From the NCBI GenBank assembly GCA_030142905.1, contig JASJOG010000451.1, forward strand, positions 100,020 to 164,019: a stretch of 64,000 nucleotides of DNA. The letters are read 5' to 3'. The stretch comes from Heliopora coerulea. Lineage: Eukaryota; Cnidaria; Anthozoa; Scleralcyonacea; Helioporidae. The notes under the pieces are model-generated. The model ran no database searches. It was not told the origin of the DNA and saw only the letters and a program-made list of their open reading frames with translations. Positions 50,502-63,421 of this stretch are shown piece after piece. Position 1 is the first letter of the stretch, and every line of letters begins with the position of its first letter. Made by a program: the position numbers and the translations under genes.

Positions 50502-51553
50502 ATTGGACGGCTACAACAAATATTGTGAGTATAAAACATAATGCTTGTTATTCCCATAAACAAAAATAAATATAGCGAATTAAGATAAATAAAGCGAATT
50601 ATTCCTTTTATATTGGGACCCAATCACCCGTGATTGACAGTTTTAATAAATTAGCTTATTGGAGGCTGGAATATTTTCAAATATTTGTGAAAGTAACATT
50701 AAAGAAATAAATAGGTTTAATAATCGTCCGTTTATTCAAATACTGTGAGTTTTTACATTAGAACATGGAGAGAGTAAGCAAGGACTTCATGTTGACTCTT
50801 GTCAGGTATCATATTTTTTATTCATTTTACCGCGGCTCTAAATGGGAAGAATCAAATAAATAACTAAATCAACTGCATGTTGGATAATGGATTTTACGTG
50901 GCATGGCTGCATCATATTGTGCGGGTAATAAATTTGTCTTGGTACGTCGTAAAGGTTCAAAAGGTACACCGAAAGAAATACTAAATGTATGAAAAAAAAC
51001 AAAAAACGAACATGATAGTCTCATGTACTTCATTTTTCTTTACCGTAACATCCTCTGTTTGTTGCTTTAAGTAACTGGACTGCTCCAAAATTCTAAAGAA
51101 AAAATACAGCAGCACAAAAGGGAAGTTAGAAAAGCAGCTTGTGATGAAACCAAAAACGGAAACATGTTAAGTAATAATTAATAAGATAAATAACAAGTTA
51201 AGTAGTAAATTTTTTTTAGGAAACAATGCAAAGGAAGGTAGTTGTTTTTGGTACAATCAAGAGAAAGTGTTTCATAGAAGTCCGTCCGTACACTTCCAGA
51301 CATAGAAACACTAACCTACCAACCTTGTCCTTAATGTGAGATACTTTATTACTTCGTTTTTAACCAGAAATAGAAATACTAACCTACCAACCTTGTCTTT
51401 AATGTGAGATAATTTATTATTTCATTGTTTTTAACCAAAAATAGAAACACTAACCTACCAACCTTGTCCTCAATGTAAGATGCTATATTACTTCGTTTTT
51501 AACCAGAACTAGAAACACTAACCTACCAACCTTGTCCCCAATGTAAGATAATT
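50502..51553. other. Convergent intergenic region, SLC9B and coiled-coil gene 3' ends
   Basis: SLC9B polyadenylation candidates AATAAA lie at 50565-50570 and 50588-50593. From 51303 a tandem repeat belongs to the 3' side of the minus-strand gene. No gene is seen between. Confidence 0.5.
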
Positions 51554-51573
51554 TTATTTCATCGTTTTTAACT
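51303..51573. repeat. Four tandem copies of a 68-71 bp unit overlapping the 3' end of the coiled-coil gene
   Basis: Copies start at 51303, 51371, 51442 and 51510, each with tagaaacactaacctaccaa, then ccttgtcc and a 'tttatt' element, then 'cgtttttaacc'. On the minus strand several copies contain AATAAA. The last copy overlaps the stop codon of the coding frame at 51554. Confidence 0.9.
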
Positions 51574-54500
51574 GATTGTTTTCTTTTGCCGTGCTGTTTC
51601 CTTTGCTTCCATCTAGATTTTGTTCCACTCTCAAACAGTTTCTCAAGTTACAAGACTTACTTGAATCCCCATTCTTTTCGCCTAAGTATAAAGAAATCCG
51701 CTCTTGTGCTCCAAAGACAAGAAGACGATCCTTGATTTGGCGAAGTTCTTTCTTCAACTCTTTACATTTTGCTTTACACGTTTGAAGATCATTCCGGCCA
51801 ATCTCATTTGCTCTTTCAAGCGAAATTATATAGCATTTGTTTATCTCGTCTTCCCTTTCTTTAATAATTAGTTGGTCTTGCAAGTATTGGTTCTCTAACT
51901 TCTGAATGGTGATATATTGCTGAATTGTATCAAAGTGTTCTTGATAAATTCGTTTGATCTCCCACCATAATTCATATCCGACTTGCCTTGGTAAACTTTT
52001 GTTATTTTGGTCTCGCATGTTCAGCGGTTCCCTCAAATTTAACACTCCTGCATCCGTCATGTTTTTAGGACTTTGTATGTTTGTAATTAGTCTGACTTGT
52101 TGCCTAGTTGTTTCAATGTTGTGGCTGACAGCATTAGTTAGATGCAACAGCTCTGCAAGACGAACTTGAATTGCTTCATATCTGTTTATCTCGTCCATTT
52201 TACGCGAAGGTTCTTCACGGTAACTTGCTGCTTCCCCGTTCTTTGCACTCTTAACATCTCTTTAAAACAAATATCAGTGTTAACATGACTGTTAATAAAA
52301 TATTTCAGATGTTCCCTATAAGTTGTCGCTTTAGTACCACATGATTAAAAATGTTGCAACATTTAAAATAGGAGCTATCTTAACCCTTCCATGCATGATT
52401 TTTTATTCTTTTGTTTTTTGTCCTCTTGTTTTTTTGCTTTGTTCTTTCGTTATTTCAGTTGTTGTAATTTATTGCATGACAGCGGTAAGCACGAGAGGGG
52501 GTTAAACCCATCGGCGATACGATGACTTTCACGGCGGCAGTCCTAGGGTTGCAAAACACTTTGTTTCCCATCCCCCCGTGTTCTGTTTTAGAATTATTAT
52601 ATTTTCTTCGGGATCCTTTTCAAGGATCAGTTACCTTTCATTGTGAGTCATTGCTTACTTGACATTCGCGGAGACGTCCGGGTGTTTTCTTGGCAACTCC
52701 GACGTGGTAGCTTCCGTTTGAAGACCTCGTTGTTGATGTTGTTCATTACGATAATTCTCCATATTTCGCTGTTTATCGTTTTCAGTTTCTTGGCATGTTC
52801 GAAGAATCATTCTTTCCGCCTGCTTGCTGGCGATTCCATTAAAAAAAGTCTGATCACCTGTGCCAGTGAACTTCTTTCCAACTTGTTCATGAATTGTACC
52901 TTCCTGATTTTGGTCCTCTGTTAAAACGCTGGAGGAGTATTCAAGATCGAAATCACTCAATTTTCTTTCAGTGTGAGGATATTTTTCCTTCAGCTCTAGG
53001 GGCTGAATCTCCATTTGGGTTTTCACACAGCAACCATTTTCGAAACGTTTTTTGGTATCTGTTTTTAGCGTATGCAACTGTTCACTTGGTCGTGTCTTTT
53101 CTGGATAAGGCGCTTCAATACCGTGTCGATCTTCGCCCTCTCGTATATTTTTTTCACATTCCGCACTAGCAGGAATTTTTTCGTTTAGAAAAACTTGATC
53201 TTTGAGGTCTAAGTAGTCTTTTGTCTTCCGTTCACTTTCATTCATCCATTTGATGCGATCTTCGTTTATTTTCCTATTTTCTTGTACAATTTCGTCGTAT
53301 TTCTTTTTCAATTCTTGCAACTGCCTTTCTAGGTCAACCTTGTCACAACGAGCGCCTTGAAAAAGCTTCTCGTTATTTTCTTCCTTTGCGTCTGGCTCCA
53401 GTAACGTATTCTGTAAACGTACAGCACACTGCTGAATGTTTTTGACACCTTTCTCGGTCTGTCGAACATCTGATAAGGTTTTCTCACATCCATCGGTCAT
53501 TTCTTGAAAATTGTCTTGCAGATGGGTCTGCAGTTCTTCGATCCTTGCATCAGTAGCTTGGCTGGACCTTTCTGTTTCATTCTTTGCATTATCTTTGATA
53601 GTCCATGCTGGATTGAGTTCATGCTTAGAGAAAATCTTAAAGTCGTCTCTTAGAGAACATCTTCTCTTTTTCATGGCTGACAGAATAAGTTCCCCATTAC
53701 CTTCTGCATTGAAATCCAGTGGTTGACTTTCTTCTTCTACACCCAGTTCATTGGCAAGAGCCTCGATTAATGCGTTGCTTTCGTGGCCAATTTCTTTAAA
53801 AATGTCATGATATTTTGATATCTCTGATTCGTTGGTCTCTATCGTCTTTCTCATAAAGGCAATCTCTTCGTCTTTTTCGTTAATTTTGTCGCTAAGATTT
53901 TTTACTTTAGTGTTTAACTCATCAATGTTCTCATCTTTTGTTGCCACTATCCTTGATATCTTTGCCTTGTGCATTTCCTCTTCTTTGCAGCACTCCTTAA
54001 TGACGAACTGTAAACGATTATGTTCTTTATGCATATTGACATTATCTTTTCTCAATAATTTCATCTCTTCACTCTGTTGTTTTCTTCTGTTCACCAGCTC
54101 ATGATACTGAGCTTCATACTCGTTTACTAGTCGCTGCATATCCTTCAGTTGAAAAGATTAAGTAAATTACATAAATCAGCTTGCGAATGGTCTCCGTTTC
54201 ATAAAGCATTAAAGTTCACACAAAAGATTTTTAGTGGGTTAATTTACGTAAAAGGTTTTACGTTAAAGCGTGGCAATTATAAACAAATAAAATTGCTGGT
54301 AAGATTACTTATCTGGTAAGATTACGCCTCTTACGAGGAGTAAAAGAGACTAAAGCGAGGTTTAACATCAAATTAAATCAAACAGTTAAAAGCGTGCGAT
54401 TTTTATTTTTTATCCCCGCGAAATTTCAGCGAAGCGGCGTGCGAAGGTAGTTACGACGGAGTAGAAATTTACCCAGATAGGCGTTTGGCGAAGCACGTTT

Positions 54501-56289
54501 TTCGTACGCGCTTGCCTGAAAAAAAGTCAGCGTCTCGGCAATCAAGACAAATGGGAAAAGCTTCCCGGTTAGATACGGATTGTAAAATTTTTGGCTATCC
54601 AACTGAACAAAAAATCTGGCACATCCCACTATCCAGCCTAATTTCATATTTGCTCGGCAGTGGACTGAAGACGGTCATTATTTATAAACATGCATTTCCT
54701 CTTACGTTTGCCATTCACTTAAGAATACCTTGTAATACCTGTAACAAAAATATCTGTCATCTGAACATCTTTGCAAGGTTACCTTGAGCTTACTATAGTG
54801 ACCACAGCTGCATTCATTCGTGTCGGGTTTTTCCATTCCATGATCGAATTCTTCACCGGAATGTTCTGCAAAGTAATAGTAGCAGTTGTGGTGGCCATTG
54901 GCTAAAGTCTGGGATAGAGCATGTGGTGTCAGCAATTTTACCAAACATCATCAGGGGTTTGGTTATTGCCATCGCCAACCCTCACCGCCTTGGAACCTAC
55001 TACGTTTGGGATTAAGACTCTATTCAAGGTTCTTGGTACACTGTTAGCTGAGGTCGTTTAAGGTTCATCTTTTTATTTAATTCTTTTAACTTTAATAAAA
55101 CTAAATACGAATGTCAGTTGAACACAAAATACTCATATAGCAGATCATTTTATAAAACACGGTTTGTAGGTGCAAAGAAAAATAAGTATTTATGTCTGAC
55201 TGATTGGATGGAATGTCGAAAAGGGTACTTGCATAAGAATCATTTATTATTTCTTCGGTGAACGAGCGTATGGCCCGTTTACTTAAACGAGAATTTACTG
55301 CTAGTTTTTTTACCAGAAACACCAGGCTGAAATAACCTACCTTCGTCCTTTCCTACGAAGGGTGACGAATCCTGTTCCTCATGGTTGCCATCGCTTTCAC
55401 TGTGGCTTGCTATACCATCTCGTTTATCGTCACATTCATATTCTAGCTTTTTGGTGTTCGTGCCATCTTCATCAGTTCTATACACGGCCAAGGGACTCAC
55501 GGGCCGCTCCGCATTAGATGGAGACAATTTCAACCGTTTGGTATCCAACAACGAATCAACTTGTTGCTCCCGATAGAGTAATTGTCCTGATGGAGTAAGA
55601 AAGCGCTTTTCCATACTCGAACCACAAGAAGCAAGGGAATCTAGAAAAGAATAAGTAATTAGTGATAAGTTAGGTGAAAAACAAGAAGATAGTTTTTTAG
55701 ATGAATCAAAACATCACAGTCACACCATCAACATGTTCTCCATACTTTAGAGCAACAAACCTCTTGCCTCGCTTTCCCACGTGGCCATGATTAGTTCGTG
55801 TTCTGAAGCCAAATCGGAGTCTAAAGACTGAAGTGAGCCCGAGGAGGATGTCATTGCACCATCTAGAGGAACGCTAATGTTCATTTCCAGAAATTTCTTC
55901 ATCACTTCGTCTCCTTTTTCTTGGGCCTTAATGATGTCTTCGTCTACCTCATCTTCACCATCTTGAACAGAAAAATCTGAAATTTCCAAAACAGACTCAG
56001 GTCTTTTTACTCCTTGCTGCAATGCTGCAATGGCTTTGACCTTTGGAAAAGTAGCGCCGAAACTAACATCTGTCGACGACGGGTGAAGATGGCGGATTTC
56101 TGAGAAACTTCTTGTATGGTGAAGTTCAAGTTTTCGGTGAGGTGATGACTTTGTTGTTCGTAGGTCTTCCTTTTTCACACGACTAAGAAGGGCGTGACTT
56201 TGACTGATTGTTATCGTGGCATCCTTACTTTCAATATCATTGTCATTCAGGTACGTTTTGCCATCACTGGCTTGCAAGCCGTCCTCCAT
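51554..56289 (-). CDS. Large coiled-coil protein of unknown family (about 1033 aa)
   Basis: Minus-strand exons 56289-55761, 55640-55341, 54865-54783, 54142-52659 and 52259-51554 join in perfect phase. The start is the ATG at 56289 (reading MEDGLQASDGKTYL). The exon begins at 56306 after a good acceptor (ctttttcag), so a 5' UTR intron is likely; a donor at about 56483 (TTCAG|gtagga) could end that exon. Residues 1-300 are Ser/Asp/Glu-rich and disordered-looking. A Cys/His pair occurs in NECSCGHYSK. From there to the end the sequence is highly charged and heptad-like: EYEAQYHELVNRRKQQSEEM, LQELKKKYDEIVQENRK, KLENQYLQDQLIIKERED. It could be a centrosomal, ciliary or cytoskeletal scaffold, but no motif identifies it. 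Gene structure is well supported; function unknown. Confidence 0.85.
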
Positions 56290-56982
56290 AACTGCAGTCA
56301 CTAGAACTGAAAAAGATTATAGCAGGACTCCAAAAATTTTCTGGAATTGTGTAATGGCGATATACCGGCAATTACGGCAAGCAAGATGCAACAGACCCTC
56401 GCTGAGTGTCATGTGGATTATTGAGCTTCCCTGCCAGCTAAACCTCTTTTACCAGTGGTTCAGTGGCACAAGTTTCCAGTTTTAATGGGGTCCTACCTGA
56501 AGACTGAATGATCCATGTCGCTATAAATGTTAGCGTTAGGAATTTGCTTAAACTTAGGGTCAGGATTCAGATCAGGGTCAAGATTACTAATGGGATTAGA
56601 TTAAGGATGAGGATTGGGTTGGGCATTTGTTGTAGGGTACATTATTCTTTGAGCTGGTTACTCATCAGAAGGGATAAGTGAGCTAGAGTCACTCATTCCC
56701 AGGGTTCATACATCCCTGTCACCACCGGCAGCTAAGCAGGAGCTTCATGAACTATATTTTGTATTTGCACAAGCGATGCAACTATTTGAAAATATGTCGC
56801 GTCGCCAGAGTAAGGTGACGGCTCCACGATGCAAGATATTGTGGGGACAAATTTTTGCTCAGTCAACCGTACAATACATGGCGTACTTGGGAAAGTCAGC
56901 AGGTCAAAACATTAATTGAATATCTGCACTTGCTTAAGTTTATATAATCGCTTTTATATTTTACTTATAAAAAATTTTCTCT

Positions 56983-57057
56983 GAGTCCGTGATAGGAATG
57001 GAACCACTGCTATTCTTGTCGTCATCGAGATGTTATAACCATTAAGCTCCCAGACTC
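56983..57057 (-). repeat. tRNA-like module, reverse copy of composite element
   Basis: Minus strand: GAGTCTGGGAGCTTAATGGT (acceptor and A-box region) and GTGGTTCCATTCCTATCACGG with closing GACTC. The arms are decayed. The next 90 bases resemble the spacer of 26983-27060 (gactcagat...agatgg, ctgcaggtgtc versus ctgcaagtctc). Confidence 0.5.
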
Positions 57058-57278
57058 AGATCGTCAGATGGAGAGTAAAAGTTACATATGGTTCTGGTTC
57101 GCACGATGTAGGGCATTTGTACTGCGAATCTGCAGGTGTCCACATTTCGTGTATTTATAAAGTTATTTTAATATTAATAATTAACCCTTTATTGATATAC
57201 GACATGAAGAGACTTGACAGTACATGTGTCCTATTATCTTATGAATCAGTAACAAATGGAGTCCTTGTTCATCATATA

Positions 57279-57353
57279 AGTCCCCGAGCTCAGTGGTTTG
57301 TGCATCTGCACTGGCGTTCAGGACGTTAGAGGTTCAATTCCCTTCGGAGACTT
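57279..57353 (+). repeat. tRNA-Ala(GGC)-like module, forward copy of composite element
   Basis: CCCCGAGCTCAGTGGTTTGT, loop CACTGGCGTTC with GGC, and GAGGTTCAATTCCCTTC. It is followed by aaatgtttttctgagcaaaa, homologous to the sequence after the modules at 27242 and 27636. Confidence 0.55.
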
Positions 57354-58450
57354 GGAAATGTTTTTCTGAGCAAAACAGCTCGATTGGACTAAAAACATAA
57401 TGTATTTGCCAAGATCACGCTCGCTGACGTTAATCATGAGTAGACACTTCTTATTGGGTAAAAATTTAAAACGTCGCATCGCCTGTGCAGACGAAAGGTT
57501 GCAAGGTGACTACACAAGTGACAACGACCAACTTTAGTCGCCAAGAATTCAAATAGGGAGATTTTTTACAGCTTTTCATGGCGATTTAGAGCCGTCGTGT
57601 CGCCTGCGCAATTTACGTCACGTTTCAGCGATGCGACAATTTTTCAAAAAAGTTGCCTCTCTTGGAAAAGGAAACAATGGCACATGAAATACGGCTTTTT
57701 GGTTTTATGGAAAAAAGGCTTAATGTTTCGTAAGAATGTTAGGGCAGCAAGTGAAAAATTTTGTATCCATTTTATTGCTCAAATGAAAAGTATTTAATAT
57801 TTCCTGAAATACTTACCACCACTTATCTACACCATGGTCACTATTTTCATTTCACTGTTGGATTTTCGCTGTTCCATGGTAATCCGATCAGTCTATTTTT
57901 GTGAATTTGTCATTTTAATTGGGTCACGATCCATACATTTTGAGTCAATCTACCTTTTGACGTCACCTAATTGACAGCTAGTTACAATGAAGCAAGTTCG
58001 GACGCAACCACAAGTGGATACGTTGGGGGCCTGGATCAGGGGTCTAGATATCATCAACTGCACCGACGTAGCTTGGGAGAATTTTGCTATTTTCCTACGG
58101 ATTATTTAATTCCTTTCGTGAGAGAAGAGCGGACGAGTTTGCAGGGTAACGCCGAAGCCAAAAGCAGTTAAGCGTTCAAAATCAAGGAGGAAAATTAAAA
58201 CTTCAGTTGAGGAACACTTTTCAGTAACTTATAAAACGACACCTTTATTTAAAAGATTTACAAATAAACGAAATATCTAACTAGGTTCCTGTGTTCCTGT
58301 TGGACAAACGTTTTCTTTAATATGTAAACTAAGAAACAAAATCTAATATTTTTAAAACTGTTTGGACTGTTCATACTTCTCAAACCAAGCACAATCCAAG
58401 AAGTCCAAACCGTTGTCTTCATCAGCGAACTCAGTAGCTTGCTTCTAACT

Positions 58451-61400
58451 TTATCCAAAAAGCGTTCCAACCATATCTGAAAGAGATGCAAGCTAATCCT
58501 TCAAGAACTGATTATCACTATGACAACATTGTTTCTGCTTTGTTGTACAAAATTCCGGGAAATTAAAAGACAGGTGGATGTTAGACTCTGAAGGGGTTTT
58601 TTTCTTAGCGACCAACAGAAAAAGGTTCCCAACCTTTCTAGCTTTTTGAACTGCACATACCACTTGCAATTTTGACGGACCGGGAGGGGAGGGAAGGGGG
58701 GTCGCGGTGATAGGGTTATTATCACTAGATTACTCTAATGTAAATTAATTTGCTTTCAGTTCTTGCGTCGCAGCGGAAAAGGCAGTGGTCTAGTGACGTC
58801 CAAGACCAGGTGGTTGGTACAGGTGGGATGCGCGTGGCCTTATGGCTGTCGTATTGATTGGACTTGAACACAAGAATCTCATTACCACGTGAGTGTCCTC
58901 AATATGGCCGTTTTGTCTTTGTCTACTGAATCACGAGTAAATCGTCCTATTTTCAACGCATGTATTGACAACACCGCTGACCTAAGATGTGTTTTCAACA
59001 TTGTTCTCCAAGTTCTCTTTTATCAGCCGTGAAAACACGAAGTTTTAGCCTAAGCAAACAACCTCTTGCAAGCATCCTCGTTATCGTTTAAGAATTTTAG
59101 AAAACATCAGTAAACTGGCTATTAAATTTCATTCATAAGTGGGAGGTGTTGCAGTCTTGGAGGAGGTATGTATTTGTGGGTCCTAAGTTAATGATGTATG
59201 CTTTTGTACCATTGTTAAATTTAGAAACGAGATCTATCTTCATTTTATTTTATTTTCAAAAAATGCATTCTTATTGCACTCGTGTAAATTTCATTAACAC
59301 TAGCATGGCATCTAACTCTGCTTATTTTATCGATCAATATACTTATCTTTCAACAATCTTACCGTTGTTTTTAATATTTCCCCTACCACTCTTATCTGCT
59401 TGACTCAACAGGCTATCGACTTCATCATTTGACATTTTTTCAGCCAGACTTCCTAGAATCTTTTTCCATTCGTTTGCCGAAATCGATCCACCTGGACTGA
59501 ATGTGTTCAAGGCTTCTTTCAATTCTTCTCTTAAACTGGCTGCAAGCTGTTTGGCCATCATCTGACAAAACTCCTCGAAATCGATAGCTCCAGAACCTTA
59601 ACCAAATCAAATTGAGAATTTCAAACAGTATTTTGAGGAAATTAGGACTAGTATATACAATGTGATATGACCGCACCGAATTGAACAGTTGACGTAACGC
59701 ACTCCGAACTTATTAAATTATAAGAAAAATACAAAGAAAATTCAATCCGTCTTTCTCCTAAAAAGATTTCACTAATACTATAAATTGATCATAGGTAGCT
59801 TGTTTTATTCTTATATACTCGCATCTGTAATTTCTCTTCGGAGTTGTGATGCATGATTGTATGCACCAGTCACTCATCTCTCTAAAACGTCCATCCGTAC
59901 CCCGCCAGAAATTGAATTTGTTACGTGTTGCTAGGCAATAGTGTTTGTTTCCTTTGGTCTGTTGAAAACTGTATGTTAATGCTGACATCGTACCGTCCTC
60001 GTCAACTTCATGGATCATCTCCTTAAGTTCCTTTTCTGATGGATTCTGTCCTAACTTAGCCATAACATCTTTGAGCTCTTCAGTTGAAACAGTTCCATCT
60101 CCATCAACATCAAACATCTTGAACACCTCCTTGAATTCTGAAATAAGATTGTTTTTGTATCAGAGCTCGTCAAATAACCTTCACTGATCAATGAAGTGGA
60201 AAATTACACCTGATTAAAGCCCTTATTATTCAAATGTGCGATAGTGTATCAGAAGACCGCAACATTAAAACCATGAATGCAGCTATTTTATGTGAAGGAC
60301 ATGATTAACAATACCCTCAGTTATTTCATGTTATTTCTACAAAACTGTTGACATACCATCCCTCTGTTCCTCCGTTATGTTGTAACTCTGTAACAAAATC
60401 AATCGTTAGAATATAAGTTCTCCCAGTTTTACAATGTTTCTTGACCTAAAGCTCCCTGCGACGTTTTATTTGACGCAAAACCAGCTTTAAAATGAAACCC
60501 GTAAACCATAATCTTTCGGGTATGACTATCAAGAATGAACTCTGGTTTCCATGTAATCGCCACACTTGCTCAAATCTTAAGCGATTACAGAAATCAACCG
60601 TCAGGATGTTTCTATTTAATCGTTAGGATAGGGTCAAAATAACCTCAGCGATTGTTAGGTATGTCATCGATCAAAATAATCAGTGAGATTAAAGATGGTT
60701 TAATTGTGAAGTTACTTTGAGTTACAGTTTAAGTTAAATCTACTCATTTTGAATCATACAAAAATGCCACTCGTTATCGTTGTGTTGACGGTTTCTGCTC
60801 TATCGCTGGGGGGGTCGTAGTAGCGATCACAAGGAGACCATGTTTGTTGACACAGGTGTGACAGTCAACTCCAGCAGTGATTAGTGAGTGACCTGCTAAA
60901 AGTGGGATATTTTGTCTGAGTATTAACAAAACATCTTGGATTGTTGAATTGAAAAGAAATCCTTTACGTTGTTTTGGTAACTGGTATGTGGACTTTTTAG
61001 GCTATACCTAGCTTTGTAACCACCTCTATATGATATCTTGACATGCCCTGGTTAAATATGGATTAACGTATGTACCAGTCATTAGACCGAAACAAGTGCA
61101 TTTACATAAAATTATAAGACATTCACAATCATTACTTCCTTGAAAAGTTAACCTTTTCACGCTCCCTCTCAGTCGCAGAATGGTGTATACAAGTCTTTAC
61201 CGAACTTACCTTCATTAAATACAAAATAAAACAAATTCCGAAAATAGACATCTTGTGTTCTTGATATTCAAGTTAAAAAACAAGAGTGTACAGACAGAGT
61301 CGGTCTGTACACTCTTGTTTTTTAACTTGAATATCAAGAACACAAGATGTCTATTTTCGGAATTTGTTTTATTTTGTATTTTCTTAAGTTGTCTGCTTGC

Positions 61401-62461
61401 CGTGGTTACCTTCATTAATAGCAATAACAATTTTAGTGAACCGTAGAGAATGTTTATCGAGAAATATAAGCATCCTTCCATAACATACTGTACTACGACT
61501 TATTATTTAACAAAATTTAACAAAACTTGATCATAATTTACCTTTGTAATATTTAAAGGTATGAATATTCTCGCCGTTTCGGATTTACTTTACAAGCCGG
61601 TCATAGGTAGAGAGTCTGTCGAACAGACTGTTGCTTTAAAAATCGTCTGGTATATTCGAGACGGACAATTGGAGCAGCTTCTGGTGACGCCCTAAGTATA
61701 ATTGTTGCCAAGTACTTCTTAACAACGTATGGATCAGTGAAATTGTTTTTGTGAGGCAACGCATTAGGGAGTGTCATCTAGCTATCAATTGCCGTGGAAC
61801 CAGGCTTTCCAGAGACATACGATGTTAAAATTTGAGGTTGGTTGCCAGAATATCTGGTTAAGTTACTTAAGTGACTTAACATACAATCAATATTGACCTG
61901 TACAAGCACGCTAATCTCTCGCAAACGTATATGAACTTTACATCAGTGCGGCTGGAAATGAACAATGTAAATTAGCAGTGATCTATGAACGGCTCTTGTG
62001 AAACCTGTTTGCCATTTATCGAAGTAAATGATTTTATAAAGATATCACATTCTTACGCACACGTTCCATGAGTTGTCTGTTTTAGTTTCATGTGTAATAG
62101 AACATGATCATCTAGTTGACAGATTCTGTACATCACACCACAACCAATACACAATTTATCGACATGGCTACTTCTGTCGAGTTACTCACAAAAAATAAAT
62201 AAGTCCCAGTATTTCAAAAACGTACAGCGTTCTTCTCCAGACTGTCGTTTACCAGTGTCTTTGAACTTTGAATGATGTGAAACGCTAGGAAGGAATCATC
62301 CCCCGAAAGTACCTTACTTCAGTATTGCTGGGGGTCAGCTACTACAGATCATGACACTTATGTTTCTCAAAACTTTGATATTTCTCTAGAGAACTGCGCA
62401 ATTTATTGGTGTTATAACCTTACACCGTATTTACAAATTGACGTATCGTTTAACTTACCAT
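58451..62461 (-). CDS. Calmodulin-like EF-hand protein, 145 aa, with decayed third EF-hand
   Basis: Minus-strand exons: 62461-62459 (just ATG, donor gtaagt), 60387-60357, 60137-59994, 59596-59363 and 58476-58451, total 438 nt with continuous phase. An intron directly after the start codon is the classical calmodulin gene arrangement. The protein starts [22 protein letters not shown]1 loop [12 protein letters not shown] and EF2 loop [12 protein letters not shown] look functional for calcium binding. EF3 ([13 protein letters not shown]) has lost the loop aspartates and is shortened. EF4 loop [12 protein letters not shown] keeps the D at positions 1 and 12 but is weak. The end is MVGTLFG. Calmodulin is 149 aa. 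Probably a calcium sensor with a functional N-lobe and degenerate C-lobe. It is adjacent to and co-oriented with a second calmodulin-like gene. Confidence 0.85.
61219..61405. mobile_element. Short foldback insertion with 13-bp target duplication
   Basis: Near-perfect arms (61221-61300 and 61304-61380) pair around 'gagtcg'. ttaccttcattaa flanks the element at 61206-61218 and 61406-61418. Arm ends aaaataaaacaaattccg and the right tail 'cttaagttgtctgcttgccg' match the foldback 25495-25731 (gaagttgtcggctggtcatgg). I do not see an intact hammerhead core here. It lies in intron 1 of the calmodulin-like gene. Confidence 0.85.
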
Positions 62462-63421
62462 TTTTCTTGGAAACAGTTGTAAAACTACAATACAGACCAC
62501 CTTGTCCACAAAAAGTCCGACCTTGTCTCCTTGCTCTTTGCCGAGGAAAGTGCAACCCGACTGGACAGAGTCAAGGAGGCGTGTTTTTGTCGACATATTT
62601 CCTGCATGCCCGAAATTTCAAATATTTAGGGATGTTCTGCCGGATGTGACGTACGTTGAGTGAAAGAGATGGCGAGAAGTAGGATCTTAGTTTTATTGAC
62701 ATTATAGTGAGGAAATACCATACAAATTCTCAAGAAAATCCCAAAATTTAAGAACAAATTTGAAATGTTTTAAAATATGATAAATTATGATGGCGACATC
62801 ATCTTTTTGAATTCTGCAAAGAAATAAAAAATTCGAGTTTACTTCTAAGACTAATTAAGTAATAAAAACAGGACGAATGTAAATCGGTAATATTTCGATT
62901 TCTCCAAAGACATTATCAAACCTATTGAAAACACAAGTTTAGAGAACGAGCATTAATTTCTTCTAGCATTTTACACTGGCTGACACCAGACAATTTGACT
63001 CTTCCAAGGGCCATGGAGACCTCTGGACACGACAATTAAATTTGACAGGGAAAAAAATGTTTTTAGGCAAGGGTCTTTATTACAAACAATACGAAATATC
63101 GATAAACTCAGTTTACTTTATGTAGTTGTCATTGGGCCTAAATCTTTGGACCGGCGAGTTTAAAATAAAACTTGGAAATGTGTAGGAGGACGTGTCAGAT
63201 GTGACCGAACACACCCACTGAATGGGAATTGCAACATCTACAGACGTAACATGAAGGCATACATCTAAAAGTAAATCTCAACCTATTAGTTCTTTACCAA
63301 CTGGTGTATTGGCCATTTGCCTCTTCATAGGTTTACACTGGTGAACGACAAATGTCAAGAAAAGACGTTCTGGTTGGTGACTGGTAAAATGTTAAAGTAA
63401 TTATTTATTCAGCCTATGCGT
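62462..63421. other. Region between two calmodulin-like genes (5' UTR and promoter of the downstream one)
   Basis: On the minus strand this holds the 5' UTR and promoter of the gene starting at 62461, just after the 3' end of the other. A degenerate dispersed repeat ('ctggctgacaccagacaatt') lies at about 62965-63030. No TATA box is convincing. Confidence 0.5.

Larger units (their letters stand above)
56307..58450. other. Intergenic region with tRNA-like composite repeat
   Basis: Apart from a possible 5' UTR exon ending at about 56484 on the minus strand, and a pair of tRNA-like modules (56983-57400), I see no gene. Short open frames at 57597 and 57971 lack motifs and splice partners. Confidence 0.5.

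Noticed and set aside
58258..58448. Open minus-strand segments (one reading ATEFADEDNGLDFLDCAW) as an extra gene or alternative last exon of the calmodulin-like gene
   Set aside because: The phase of the preceding exon (G|) fits only acceptor 58476, giving a short EF4-completing end; the other frames need weak acceptors. The segment probably lies in the 3' UTR.
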